Shown: positions 37,001-48,655 of the stretch, in pieces | Numbering within the stretch: position 1 is the first letter of the stretch | Layout of the letters: every line of letters starts with the position of its first letter | Source of the DNA: Zygnema cylindricum | Lineage: Eukaryota; Streptophyta; Zygnematophyceae; Zygnematales; Zygnemataceae | NCBI GenBank assembly: GCA_037447655.1 | Contig: JBBHKE010001647.1 | Span: forward strand, 1 to 64,000 | Reading direction: 5' to 3' | DNA: 64,000 nt | Notes under the pieces: model-generated | Databases searched by the model: none | What the model saw: the letters and a program-made list of their open reading frames with translations, nothing else | Told to the model about the DNA's origin: nothing | Made by a program: the position numbers and the translations under genes

Positions 37001-39845
37001 ATAACTATTCCTAATATCACTAACTGTTTCTATAAGTTAGGGAACAATTCTTGTTAGTGCTATCTGTTTGTGTAATTTAGGAAACACTTCTTGTTTTCGC
37101 TAACTGTTTGTGTAATTTAGGAAATACTTCCTGTTATCGCTAATTGTTTGTGTAATTCAGGTAACAATTCCTGTTATCGCTAACTTTTTGTGTAATTTAT
37201 GTAACAATTATAGTTATTGCTAACAGTTTGTGTAATTTAGTTAACAATCCTTGTTATCGATAACAGTTTGTGTAAGTTAGATAACAATTCTTGTTAGCTC
37301 TAATGGTTTGTGTAAGTTAGGTAACAATTCCCCTTACCGTTAATAGTTTGTGATAGTAAGGTAACAATTCTTGTTAGCGCTAACAGTTTGTGTAAGTTAG
37401 ATAACAATTCGTCTTAGCGCTAACTGTTTTTCTGTAATTTATTTATCAATTCCTATAAGCCCTAACTGTTTTTGTAATTTAGGTAACAATTCCTGTTAGC
37501 GATATCAGTTTGTGTAAGTTAGATATCAATTCCTATTAGCGCTAAAAGTTTTTGTAATTTAGATAACAATTGTTGATGGCGCTAACTGTTTTTATAATTT
37601 AGGTAACAATTCTTGTTAGCAATAACTATTTGTGTAATTTAGGCAACAATTCTTGTTATCCTTAATTGTTTGTGTAATTTAGGTAATAATTCTTGTTATT
37701 GCTAACAGTTCGTGTAATTAAGGTAACAGTTCCAATTATCGCTAACTGTTTGTGTAAGTTAGGTAAGCATTCTTGTTAGAGCTAATAGTTTGTTTAAGTT
37801 AGATAACAATTCCTGTTGGCGCTAAGAATTGTGTAACTTAGGTAACAATTCTTTTTATCGCTAACTCTTTATGAAATTTAGGTTAAAATTGTTGTTTTTG
37901 CTAATTGTTTGTGTAATTTAAAAACAATTTTTGTTATCGCTAACACTTTGTGTAATTTTGGAAACAATTCTTGTTATCGCTAATTGTTTCTGTAATTTAG
38001 GAAATAATTCTTATTAACGCTAATTGTTTGTGTAATTTAGGTAACAATTCCTACTATCACTAACTCTTTGTGTAAGTTAGGTAATAATTCTTGTTAGCGC
38101 AAACATTTTGTGTAATTTAGGTAACAATCATTGATATCGATAACATTTTGTGTAAGTTAGATAACAATTCTTGTTAGCTCTAATAGTTTGTTTAAGTTAG
38201 GTAGCAATTCCTCTTATCGCTAAGAGTTTGTGTTAGTAAGGTAACCATTCTTGTTAGCGCTAAGAGTTTGTGTAAGTTAGATAACAATTCCTATTAGCGT
38301 TATCAGTTTTTGTAATCTACATAACAGTTGTTGTTATCGCTAACAGTGAGTGTAATTTAGGTTACAATTCCTATTAGGACTAACAGTTTGTTTAATTTAG
38401 GTGACAATTCTTGTTATCCCTAAATGTTTTTGTAAGTTAGATAACCATTATTGTTAACGCTAACAGTTTGTATACGTTTGATAACAATTGTTGTTGGCGA
38501 TTACCGTTTTTGTAATTTAGGTAACTATTATTGTTATCGTTAACTGTTTGTGTAATTTAGGTAGCAATTTTTGTTATCGCTAATTGTTTGTGTAATTTAG
38601 GTAACATTTCTTGTTATCGCTTACTGTTTGTGTAATTAAGGTAACAATTCCAGTTTTCGCTAAGTGTTTGTGTAATTTAGATAACAACTCTTGTTATCAC
38701 TAACAGTTTGTGTAATGTAGATATCAATTCCTATTTGATCTAATAGTTTGTGTAATTTAGATAACAATTCTTGTTATGGGTAACTGTTTGTGTAATGAAA
38801 TTAACAATTCTTGTTATCACAACTTGTTTGTGTAATTTAGGTAACAATTCTTGTTATCGGTAACAGTTTGTGTAATTGAGGTAACAATTCTTGTTATCGC
38901 TAACTGTTTGTGTGAATAAGATAACAATTTTTGTTATAGCTAACAGTTTGTGTAAGTTAGATATCAATTCCTATTAGCGCTAAGTGTTTGTGTAATTTAG
39001 ATAACAATTCCTATTAGCGCTAACAGTTTGTGTATTTTAGGAAACAATTATTTTTATCGCTAACAGTTCGTGTAAGTTAGGTAACAATTCCTATTAGCGA
39101 TAAAAGTTCGTGTAAGTTAGGTAACAATGCTTATATCGCTAACAGTTTGTGTAATTTAGGTAACAATTATTGTTATCTCTAACATTTTGTGTAATTTAGG
39201 TAACATTTCCTGTTGTCGCTAACTATTTGTGTAATTTAGGCATTAATTCTTGTTATCGCTAATTGTTTGTGTAATTTAGATTACAATTCTTGTTATCGCT
39301 AACTCTTTGTGAAATTTAGGTGAAAATTCTTGTTAGCGCTAACTCTTTGTGTAATTTAGATAACAATTTCGTTAGCGCTAATAGTTTGTGTAAGTTAGGT
39401 AACTATTCTTGTTAGCTAGAACTGTTTTTGTAAGTTAGATAACAATTCATTTTAGCGTTAACTGTTTTTGTAATGTAGGTAACAATTCTTGTTATCGCTA
39501 ATTGTTTGTTGTAATTTAGGTAGCAATTCTTTTTATTGCTAACAGTTTGTGTAATATAAATAACAATTCCTGCTACCACCAACAGTTTGTTTAAGTTAGG
39601 TAACAATTCCTTTTATCGCTAATAATTTGTGTAAGTTAGGTAACCATTCTTATTAGCGGTAACAGTTTGTGTAAGTTAGATAACAATTCCTGTTTTGCTA
39701 ATTGTTTATGTAATATTGGTATTAATTCTTGTTATCTCTAAAAGTTTGTGTAATTTAGGTAACAATTCTTGTTAGCGCTAACTGTTTGTGTAATTTAGGA
39801 AATAAATCTTGTTATCGCTAATTGTTTGTGTAATTTAAGTAACAA
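31074..39845 (+). repeat. 40-bp satellite array, block 7 (longest)
   Basis: About 220 plus-strand units without interruption. A five-unit (about 200-bp) local duplication is visible at 33150-33330 against 33350-33510. The first part is paralogous to blocks 3 and 5, and 35138-36540 is paralogous to 10515-12000. 39841-39845 (AACAA) is the left target duplication of element B. No gene seen. Confidence 0.95.
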
Positions 39846-41008
39846 TGTTGTTTTGAAATGTTATTTTCGTGCGTACGCGACATTTTGTGCCCACGCGACG
39901 TTTCGTGTTTAATTTATTAAATGAATTTATTTTGGAGGTTTGAATGGTTTCGCGGATTTGGGGAGTGAATATGCGGATACATATTGTTTTGAGACGAACG
40001 AAATAGAAATTGAGTGGCGGGGAATGCTTAATTGAAATGAACGGCGGATCGCGAAGCGATCCGATTTAAAATATTTGAAGGGTTTGAAAATGTACGATGG
40101 GCGTACGAAACATAATGCGATAGACATATTTATGAAAAGGACGCCACAAGTACGGAGCGTCTTATTCGGCAAGTGGACTTCAATGCACTTCGTGATGTCA
40201 TAAAATATTTGATGACTTACTTGGATTTCGTTTGGATTTTGTGACCACGCGGAATTGCGTTAATCACACAATGGTTATTTTGGAGGATCCAGATTCTTTG
40301 AAGAAATTCAAGGAATCTCGTTGAGTGATGTAGCGTGACTCAACATACGATTTTTTGAGATTGTGTGTACGTGTAAATATTTGGTCGAACATTGTTTTGT
40401 CTTTTTGTGCATTAAGTATTAGTGTAAGTTTACTCACTTTGACATACCTTGAAGTATTCGGGTATACCAACATTAATAGAGGTAGCTGATAGAAAGCGTA
40501 CGGCTGGTCTGCCTCCGTACATTCATCAGTAAGCTTTTGTATATACTTGTAGGACTTAGTCATTTTAGGACTTAGGAACTTTTTGGACCAAAAACTGTTT
40601 ATGGTTATTTTCGGTAATTTTATCTAAGGATAGCTCTCAGACCTGTTGGCAGAATTATCTGAAATTATGTATGTGTGTTCCTCTTTATATTTTTAATATT
40701 CTCACAGAATAGCAGGCCTATTGTGTGCTTGGTCTGTGTTTTATTTCATTGTGAAGTTAGTCTGTTTTATCAAAGTTCTGGCAGACTGTTTTTCTGCAAC
40801 TTTGACTAAATGATGTGATCACTCTGTTCATTATTTTTGTCTGAAACTTTGTGAGGTTATTTTGTAGCCTATAAAATATATCTTTGTGTAGTTTCAGCTT
40901 GTTTTGATATTTCTGTAGAATACGGTGTTGATTCAAAGTAGGCTGTTTTTGGGAAGTCTGTGGTGTTTCCGAGGGTAAATCCATGGCTGAAAATGGCTAT
41001 GGACAAGA
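39846..41008 (+). repeat. 5' LTR of B (contains the gag start)
   Basis: 1163 bp, starting TGTTGTTTTGAAATG and ending CTATGGACAAGA. Contains the GGATCGC hairpin (40045-40063), a GTACGG...CCGTAC stem-loop near 40498-40520, a TATA-like TATATAC at 40540 and the gag ATG at 40983-40985. Confidence 0.93.
40540..40546 (+). promoter_or_regulatory. TATA-like box in B 5' LTR
   Basis: TTGTATATACTTG, about 440 nt before the gag ATG and 20 nt after the GTACGG stem-loop. The best TATA candidate in this LTR; not otherwise supported. Confidence 0.3.
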
Positions 41009-41972
41009 GGTTATGGGCCCACGCCCATGGCTACCCATATTGGATGAATCCTATTTACCTATATTTGATGGATCCAGTTATTACCGCTGGAGGAGTATTA
41101 TGGAGAGCTACTTCAAGTAGAGGAAGCTGATGGATGTGGTGGATGGGACAAGTGTCGAAACATTGACTAAATGGGAGGAGAAAAACCTGGAGTGCTTGAG
41201 GATCATCAAGCTATCTATGACTGAGGAAATTTTAATGATTTACCTTGATGTGAAGAGTGTAGCTGAATTGTGGAAGTGGTTATAACATATTTATCAAAAA
41301 ACTTCTGTGTTTCACTGGATGATTAGTGCTACAAAAATATTTGAGTATAAGTATGTTGGAGGTAGCGTGTTGAAATATTGCCTCAGTTTGCAAAGATTGT
41401 TTGCACAAAGTAATATTGCAAGAGGAAATATTACAAATGTTCAAAAGGCTCTTATTTTAATGAAACGATTACCTAAAGAATATAGGTGTGCGTTTGATAG
41501 ATTAAACCAAGTTGATAAAAAGGATTGGAACTTACCATTAGCAATCAGATTTGTTTTGGATGTAGAAGATGATAAAGAGGCTTTAAAAGATAGGGGGAAC
41601 TTTGAAGGTGTTAGATCACAATTTCAGAAAAATTGAAAAAGTTGCAAATCTGAAATTTAATTATATTGTAATGAATTAGGACATACTTTCAGAGTATGTC
41701 CATTATATAAAAGTGCATGTGTCACAAGGAATTTCAGATACGGATGGGATGACAATCGAGTTCGATCCCCAACACGAAGGGTTACATTTGCAATCGATAA
41801 ATTTGTATATTTGCCAACTGTTGTTTTTCGAAATATGGAAAATGAGGAAGGAAGAGAAGAATTTAGTGTCACTGAAAATGGAGTGGAGAAAGAGGCGACA
41901 GAGAAGGATTCGGTTTTTGTCAATTTTTCCGGCGACAGATTGGTGAGTGATAAATATTTACAAGAAGCATAG
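40983..41972 (+). pseudogene. Family B gag, near full length, four stops
   Basis: 330 codons in one uninterrupted phase, from an ATG 26 nt inside the LTR to TAG 41970-41972. The N-terminus MAENGYGQEVMGP spans the LTR end and the primer-binding site. The UBN2-type core follows (IFDGSSYYRWRSIMESYF, then LKYCLSLQRLF and KRLPKEYRCAFDRL), then a CCHC knuckle region (YCNELGHTFRVC, first Cys lost). An acidic tail contains MENEEGREEFSV. In-frame stops lie at 41118-41120, 41283-41285, 41634-41636 and 41658-41660, all single-base type. Length matches family A gag. Confidence 0.88.
41009..41022 (+). promoter_or_regulatory. Primer-binding site of B (half-tRNA initiator-Met)
   Basis: GGTTATGGGCCCAC abuts the LTR end and matches the complement of the initiator-Met anticodon stem-loop over 14 nt. 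It is read in frame as V-M-G-P within gag. Confidence 0.8.
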
Positions 41973-42430
41973 GTTATGTAAGTGAGAATAATTGGAGGAA
42001 GTGAAGGTCACTTGGAAGTGGAAACTGAAATTAATTTGCATGGGGAGATTACTATACTTAGAGAAGGAGAGAGAAAAAGTGTTCAGAAAATTGGAGTTAG
42101 ACAGGAAGTTTATAACAAAAGTTCAAAAATTGAGAGAATACCAAAATTCACTAAGAAAACAAAAAAAGAAGTAGAATTCAAGAGACTAACCGTAGAAGAA
42201 AATATGTGCAGAAAGTGGTTAAAAGAAAACAACGACAAAAGTAATTTTATAGAGGAGGTTACCTTTGATACTCACTAATTTTTGTGGAATTTCCAATTTA
42301 GCATTTTTGAATTTTGGAATTGGCTGAAGAGGAAATTTTTACCTTTTAAAGACATAGAAAGAGGCAACGAAAGCAATGTTGTGTTAAGGAAGGACGCATT
42401 TGAGGAAGACATGGCAGCAGGCAGCAGAAG
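41973..42430 (+). other. Gag-distal internal region of B with unassigned 98-codon frame
   Basis: Between the gag stop and the D insertion lies a Lys/Glu-rich open frame (41982-42278: MRIIGGSEGHLEVETEINLH start, many Lys, no motif I recognise). A shorter frame follows. No protease, integrase or polymerase motif is present. The segment around 42371-42420 (GACATGGCAGCAGGCAGCAG) matches the end of the truncated copy near 17085. The 98-codon frame is absent from that copy, so it may be non-coding filler or remnant gag extension. Confidence 0.4.
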
Positions 42431-43323
42431 TGTTGTTCTACAACCACTGGAGGAGGTTGAGCATCAACCGTAGTAGTGGAAGTAGACATGATCTCACTTA
42501 CAGAAGCTAAATAAGAATCCTATTAAAACGCTGTTTTCTACAACTCACCAAATCTGATACAATGAACCAAACTGATTCACACTATATCCCAGTATAGAAT
42601 ATCACAAAGACTGACAACTCCAAAAGTTTCAGCTCAATTGATCCAACATACACCAAGATATGCAACTCAGAAGTTTCCCAAAAACAGTTTGCACATTACA
42701 CAGTCTGGAAGTCTGGATACTTAAAATGTTCAACGTCCTAAGTCTTATACTCTTCACTCAGTTGTCCTACTACATAGTGCTGTACCACCGATACAAGTGT
42801 TCCAAAACGATACATCCAAAAGAACTAAACTGCCACTAAGGTCTAAGTGCTCCTACTTACGCTAAGACTAATCTATCACTATACACTCAATATGACTGAG
42901 AATCCTATACAGGTGATTTGATCAAATACTTGTCGACTGGCTAAGTGAATCTCGTCTGTTGACTTGATTCAGATCAACTGCAGTAGCGCAGTCCAATTCC
43001 TAATTATATTCAAATATCCGCAGCTTCGTAGCAGCTGCGTTATCACATACACAAGTTAGCCGCAGCTACGTTTGTCCTGTTGCGTAGTCATGTACCAAAA
43101 TATCCGCAGTTGCGTTTGACCCGTTGCGTCGCAGGCCGCGTTTGTCCGTACAGACCATATAAAAAATAACCGCAGCTGCGCTTGTTCCATCTGCGTCGCA
43201 GCTGCGTTGTCGATACCATTCAAAAACCTGCACTCTGATTCAAGTGACGACGCGTGTCCATATAGATCTATTTTTCCGCCGTCCTATAAAATTGCTGAGA
43301 CTTAAAGCTTTCCAAAAATAACA
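42431..43323 (-). repeat. D array LTR 1 (left)
   Basis: 893 bp. On minus it starts TGTTATTTTTGG and ends GTAGAACAACA. It contains several GCAGCTGCG-type palindromes in a loose repeat (43018-43215). It differs from LTRs 2 and 3 in its left part (for example CTGGAGG for CTAGAGG). Confidence 0.92.
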
Positions 43324-43485
43324 CTTCCTTAAAGCTTTAGACTGAGTATGTTAGCGCAGCTGCGATCTCGAACTAACGCAGCATCGTAACATAGCAACGT
43401 AGCAATTTTAGCAAGTCACGTAGTCCCAATATATTCCCGTTATTGGACTAGAGCAACATAGCAATATAGCAGTGTAGCAACTCTG

Positions 43486-46400
43486 CTATTCACTTAATCC
43501 CACTGCGTCCCTACAATACTTCAGCTTTGGAGCTGGAAGAGCTTTAGTGAGCATATCAGCAACCATTTTGGCATCTGGCAAATAGCATAATTTAATCACT
43601 CTAGAGAACACTTTTTCTCTTACAAAGTGTAATCCTACATCTATGTGCTTGCTTTTGAAATGGTGACTTCGGTTAGAAGCAATGGCAATAGCAGCCTGGT
43701 TATCACACCAGATCACCTATTGACCAACCTGCATGTATCCCAATTCTTCTAACACGGATTTCACCCATAGGAGTTCTTTGAGGGCCAAGCTTGCTGCCAT
43801 ATATTCTGACTCCATCGTCGATTGTGCCGTGACCTTTTGAAGCTTGCTGCTCCAACAACAAGTCCCGTTCCCAATTTGCAGAACGAATCCCGTGGTGGAT
43901 TTTCGACTTGGCATGTCGCCATAGCTTGCATCACTCCATGTTTGCAGCTTCACTTCTCCTCCGCCTAGTGTGAGTTTCAGGTCTTTGGTTCCTGTCAAGT
44001 ATCTTAAAACTCTTCTTGCTGCATCACGGTTAGATTTCCTTGGATTCTTTAGACTTCTGCTCAGTACCCCAACTGCTGCAGCAATATCGTGACGGGTACA
44101 GTTCATGAAATAAATTAAACTTCCCACTATCTGTCTGTAAGGTTTCAGTGTCATAGGATCATCCTCCCCTGACTCAAAAATTTCACTGAAAATAACACCC
44201 GGTTTTGTTTCTTCCCCCTCTAACCTATGCTGAAACTCCATTGGTGTTACACATCCTTTTGCCACCCGCATTTCAAATTCATCTAACCCTAATTTCCAAT
44301 AGCCTCTTTTTGAGTCAATTGTATTAATCTGTTTTTCCTGTCCCTCTCTACCTGAATACCCAAAATATATTTTGACTCAGAGAGGTCTTTCATCTCGAAC
44401 CGTGATTTCAAAGCAGTTTTAATTTTGTTAATTTCAACCATTGATTTGCTGACTAATAGTAGATCATCTACGTATACCGCTATATATACTATTCCATCCT
44501 CACCTTGTAAAACGTAGACAAAGTGATCAAAGCTTATTATGTTAAAGCCTAGACCAGTTAAGAATTCATCAAGTTTTAGATTCCATTGCCTCGGGGCCGG
44601 TTTTAGGTCGTACAATGATTTTAGCAGTTTACATACTAAGTGTTCTTTTTGTGGATCTGCATACATTTCATGCTGCTGCATGTAAATAGTCTCTTTTAGT
44701 TCTCCATGCAGAAAGGCCGTCTTTACATCCATTTGATGAATTTCCATATCTTCTATAGCAGCTAGAGATAGCAAAATCCTAACAATCGGAAAACTTACAA
44801 CAGAAGAAAAAGTTTCTTCTAAGTCAATTCCTTCCTTTTGATTATAACCCTTTGCCACAAGTTTAGCCATGTATCGTTCAATGGTATTATTTGGATTTAA
44901 CTTCACCTTGAATACCATTTTGCTGGCGATCGCTTTTCGACCCGGAGGAAGTTCCACAAGCTCCTATGTCTGAGCCTCCATGATTGACTTCATTTCATCT
45001 TTTTTTGCCTCGATCCAGTGATTCCGCTCCGGTGATGAGAAAGCTTCCTGGATGGTCAGAGGCTCCCCTGAGGCTGCCGAGTAGGCAAAGTGAGAAGTTG
45101 CTTGCAGGCGGCTATTGCATCTTCTTCCCCCCGAAAATTCTGAGGCTGAAATTGTCTAATCCCGTGTGTTGCGCTTGTTCTGCTGGTTGCGATCCGTAGG
45201 CATTGACTGCTGTTGTTGCGCTTCGAAACGAATTGGTTGTGGAACCCAATTATGTTCGGACTCCGGTGGTACCAATGGTGAATTTTGCATCTGTGGGACA
45301 ATATTATGGATGCTATCTAAAATGACATATTCTTGTACTTTTTTCTGCTTCTGCTGCTCTGTCATTTTAAATAAGTCTATTGAGTCTAGTTCATCTTTCA
45401 CAACGATATTCCTTGCTACAATGATTTTGTGTCTCTCAAAAACAAACACTGTACAACATTTAGAGTGATCATCATATCCTAACAAAATGCCCGGCAATCC
45501 CTTAGGTTCCATTTTCCATCTATCATTAGACGTATCCAAAATAAAGCATTTACTTCCAAAGACTTTGAAGTGACTGACATCCGGTTTTCTACCCGTCCAG
45601 ATCTCATAAGGAGTGGTTTCTACCGATTTTGAACGTATCCTATTTTTGATATAAACTGCACAATTTAATGCTTCAGCCTAGAATTTCGGATCGACGTCCT
45701 TATCCGCAAGCATGGACCTAGAGCTTTCTGTGATAGTTCTATTTAGTCTTTCTGAGACCCCATTCTGTTCCGAAGAGTATGACCCAGTCAATTTATGACT
45801 TATACATTCCTTGAGTAAGGAGTTTTCAAACTCTTTTGACGTGTATTCCCCGCCATTGTCCGATCTAAGCTCCAAAATTGGTAGACTGTGTAGTTTCTCC
45901 ACCCACGCTTTGTAGTGTTGAAAATGAGTGGAGACTTCACTCTTTTCTTTCATGAAGTAGACCTTAGTAAACCTCGAAAAATCATATGTAAATGAAACCA
46001 TATATTTCATCCCCTCGGCAGATGGTACCTTTGCAGGACCGAAAACATCAGAATGAATGAGTTACAAAAGTTTAGTAGACCTATGTTCAAACTCTTGGGG
46101 AAACAGTAATCTGTGTATTTTTCCTAGTGCACATCCATCACATGTTTTAGGTGACTGGTTTGACACAGTGATACCTTCTATTTTACCAGCATTGACCATC
46201 TTTTTCATGCTATCATAATTCACATGGCCTAACCTTTTATGCCATAGCTCATCTGAGGATAATGCACCAGAATACAAAACATCATTTTTGTTATTATCGG
46301 GCATATCCATTCGATACATTTTGCTGGCATCTCTAATTCCCGTAACTGCAATTTTCCCATTTTTGCTAGCAACCTGCCTGCCATGTTTCAGATTGACCTC

Positions 46401-46645
46401 AAACCCTTTACTTTCTACCAAAGAAGTTGAGAACAATTTTTTCTTAAAGTCTAGGACATAGAGAACGTTATGAAGAGTTCTCTCAACAGCCTTGCCCCCT
46501 ACATCAACAAGCAAGGAGACATCACCTATAGTCCGCGTTTGCACACTCATTCCACATGCATAATATATATTTTTCTCTGGTGTTGATTTCAAATTTTTGA
46601 AAACGGCCTTGTTCTAGCACATGTGGGTCGATGCTCCCGTGTCCA
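43486..46645 (-). pseudogene. D-left pol, broken
   Basis: Protease motif IMDTGAST near 46610-46640 (in a frame different from gag, and followed by a TAG after THMC). Integrase zinc domain ELWHKRLGHVNYDS and CDGCALGKIH (46060-46260). DDE core with LRSDNGGEY and SEQNGVSERLNRTI (45678-46010). Reverse transcriptase 44289-44957 with MDVKTAF and YVDDLLLVSK. RNase H with WSDASYGD and STMESEYMA (43717-44271), DNQAAIAIAS (43486-43716). A TAG after QVGQ splits RNase H, and other stops and shifts separate the remaining pieces. The C-terminus is AVGLSE. Confidence 0.9.
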
Positions 46646-47659
46646 TTATCCATCCTTTGTCCTTAGCGCCCTCATCGCTGCCGCCATTGCAAATAAATCA
46701 TCATCCTTCTCGTTAGAGAGTGAGAGAGACTCGTCATGATGAGATGAAGAAGCCGAGAATAGTGCATTTCTTCGTTGTGACGATCCCGTGAAGCCGTGAT
46801 GAAACTGGCTCTGCTGCCAACCAGGCCTATGTAGACCTGTTTCATTAGCCTTTTTAAGCTTAGGACAGAATTTGTATCCATGACTCTTTTCATTACAATA
46901 TAAACAAGCATTGAAGGATTGTCTATTTCCTCTTTGATTAAACTGGCTAAACTGATTTTGATTCAGATTAAACTGATTTCTCTACTGATTAAAATGACAT
47001 TTCTTGTCAAATTCAGTGTTAAATGCCTCTACTTGTTTTTCACCATTACGAATTTTAGAATCTGCCTCCTCTTCTAATATCAAATTAATAGCTAATTGTA
47101 GTGTCCAGTTAGCTTTATCTTTTTGTTTCAGCCTATCAGACGCTGCTCTCATAGTATTAGGAAGACCCCTCATTGGCAAAGCAACATGCTGAATCTGAGG
47201 AAAAGATCCGCCTGCACAAGCATGAGAATCTATTAGTATTCGCAATTTGTTACAATATTCTGCCATTGTGCCACTCGTGTATTTGTAGTCCCAAATTTGT
47301 CCAGCCAAAAATAGCTCTTCCTGTACATTAGCCTTTTCGAAATCATCCTTGAGAGATTTCCAGATATCGATCGCCTTTTTCATTTTTATCTATGACATAG
47401 CCAATTCTTCTGAAATACAAAACTTCAAAATTGACCGAGCTTACGAATTTTTCTTTGACCATGACGGATCTGGTTCCGCCAGTGAACCATCCAAAATATC
47501 CAAAAGATTAACATTTTCGAAGTGTGTTTCTACCATATCCGCCCAATACGCGTATATTTCTCCCGAGAAAATAGGAATTCTTGATGACAGGCCCAAAACT
47601 TGTTGTTTTACAACCACTAGAGGAGGTTGAGCATCAGCAGTAGTAGTGGAAGTAGACAT
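46646..47659 (-). pseudogene. D-left gag, broken
   Basis: The ATG at 47657-47659 lies 59 nt inside LTR 2. The N-terminus contains VVVKQQVLGLSSRIPIFSG, where QVLGL is encoded across the primer-binding site. TAA near 47440 and TAG near 47395 interrupt the N-terminal half; both are also present in D-right. The core contains KSLKDDFEKANVQEELF and RGLPNTMRAASDRLKQKDK. A private TAG (46979-46981, Gln in D-right) precedes a Gln/Asn-rich stretch. The knuckle CLYCNEKSHGYKFC follows. The frame runs out at TAA 46646-46648, out of phase with the protease. Confidence 0.88.
47586..47600 (-). promoter_or_regulatory. Diverged primer-binding site of D-left
   Basis: AGTTTTGGGCCTGTC follows the LTR end on minus. 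It aligns with the A/B/C site GGTTATGGGCCCACC with five differences and stays in gag phase (Q-V-L-G-L). It may be decayed, or pair a different tRNA. Confidence 0.5.
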
Positions 47660-48493
47660 GATCTCACTTACAAAAGCTAAACAAGAATCCTATTAAAACG
47701 CTGTTTTCTACAACTCACCAAATCTGATACAATGAACCAAACTGTTTCACACTATATCCCAGTATAGAATATCACAAAGACTGACAACTCCCAAAGTTTT
47801 AGCTCAATTGATCTAACATACACTAAGATATGCAACTCAGAAGTTTCCCAAAAACAGTTTGCACATTACACAGTCTGGAAGTTCTGATACTTAAAATGGT
47901 CAACGTCCTAAGTCTTATACTCTTCACTCAGTTGTCCTACTACATAGTGCTGTAACGCCGATACAAGTGTTCCAAAACGATACATCCAAAAGAACTAAAC
48001 TGCCACTAAGGTCTAAGTGCTCCTACTTACGCTAAGACTAATCTATCACTGTACACTCAATATGACTGAGAATCCTATACAGGTGATTTGATCAAATACT
48101 TGTCGACTGGCTAAGTGAATCTCGTCTGTTGACTTGATTCAGATCAACTGCAGTAGCGCAGTCCAATTCCTAATTATATTCAAATATCCGCAGCTTCGTA
48201 GCAGCTGCGTTATCACATACACAAGTTAGCCGCAGCTACGTTTGTCCTGTTGCGTAGTCATGTACCAAAATATCCGCAGTTGCGTTTGACCCGTTGCGTC
48301 GCAGGCCGCGTTTGTCCGTACAGACCATATAAAAAATAACCGCAGCTGCGCTTGTTCCATCTGCGTCGCAGCTGCGTTGTCGATACCATTCAAAAACCTG
48401 CACTCTGATTCAAGTGACGACGCGTGTCCATATAGATCTATTTTTCCGCCGTCCTATAAAATTGCTGAGACTTAAAGCTTTCCAAAAATAACA
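47601..48493 (-). repeat. D array LTR 2 (middle, hybrid)
   Basis: 893 bp, serving as 5' LTR of D-left and 3' LTR of D-right. Its left part carries the variants of LTR 3 and its right part those of LTR 1, with the switch between 48051 and 48109. That is the pattern left by unequal recombination between LTRs. Confidence 0.92.
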
Positions 48494-48655
48494 CTTCCTT
48501 AAAGCTTTAGACTGAGTATGTTAGCGCAGCTGCGATCTCAAACTAACGCAGCATCGTAACATAGCAACGTAGCAATTTTAGCAAGTCACGTAGTCCCAAT
48601 ATATTCCCGTTATTGGACTAGAGCAACATAGCAATATAGCAGTGTAGCAACTCTG

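Larger units (their letters stand above)
42431..48493 (-). mobile_element. Copia element D-left (shares its 5' LTR with D-right)
   Basis: Minus-strand element: 5' LTR 47601-48493, internal 43324-47600, 3' LTR 42431-43323. It has gag and pol in Ty1/copia order. The left flank AGAAG and the right flank of the whole array (TGAAA at 53650-53654) agree at three of five positions. I read them as an eroded target duplication for the single original insertion into B. Confidence 0.9.

Noticed and set aside
39412-39606. 64-codon frame within the satellite
   Set aside because: A chance opening across diverged 40-bp units, with a periodic protein sequence and no conservation in other blocks.
46646-46660. 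Programmed frameshift between D gag and protease (CTA-AGG near the gag end resembles the Ty1 site)
   Set aside because: The protease is in the -1 phase, not the +1 phase that a Ty1-type CTT-AGG-C slip gives, and no slippery heptamer is visible. Both D units derive from one defective copy, so sharing is not evidence.
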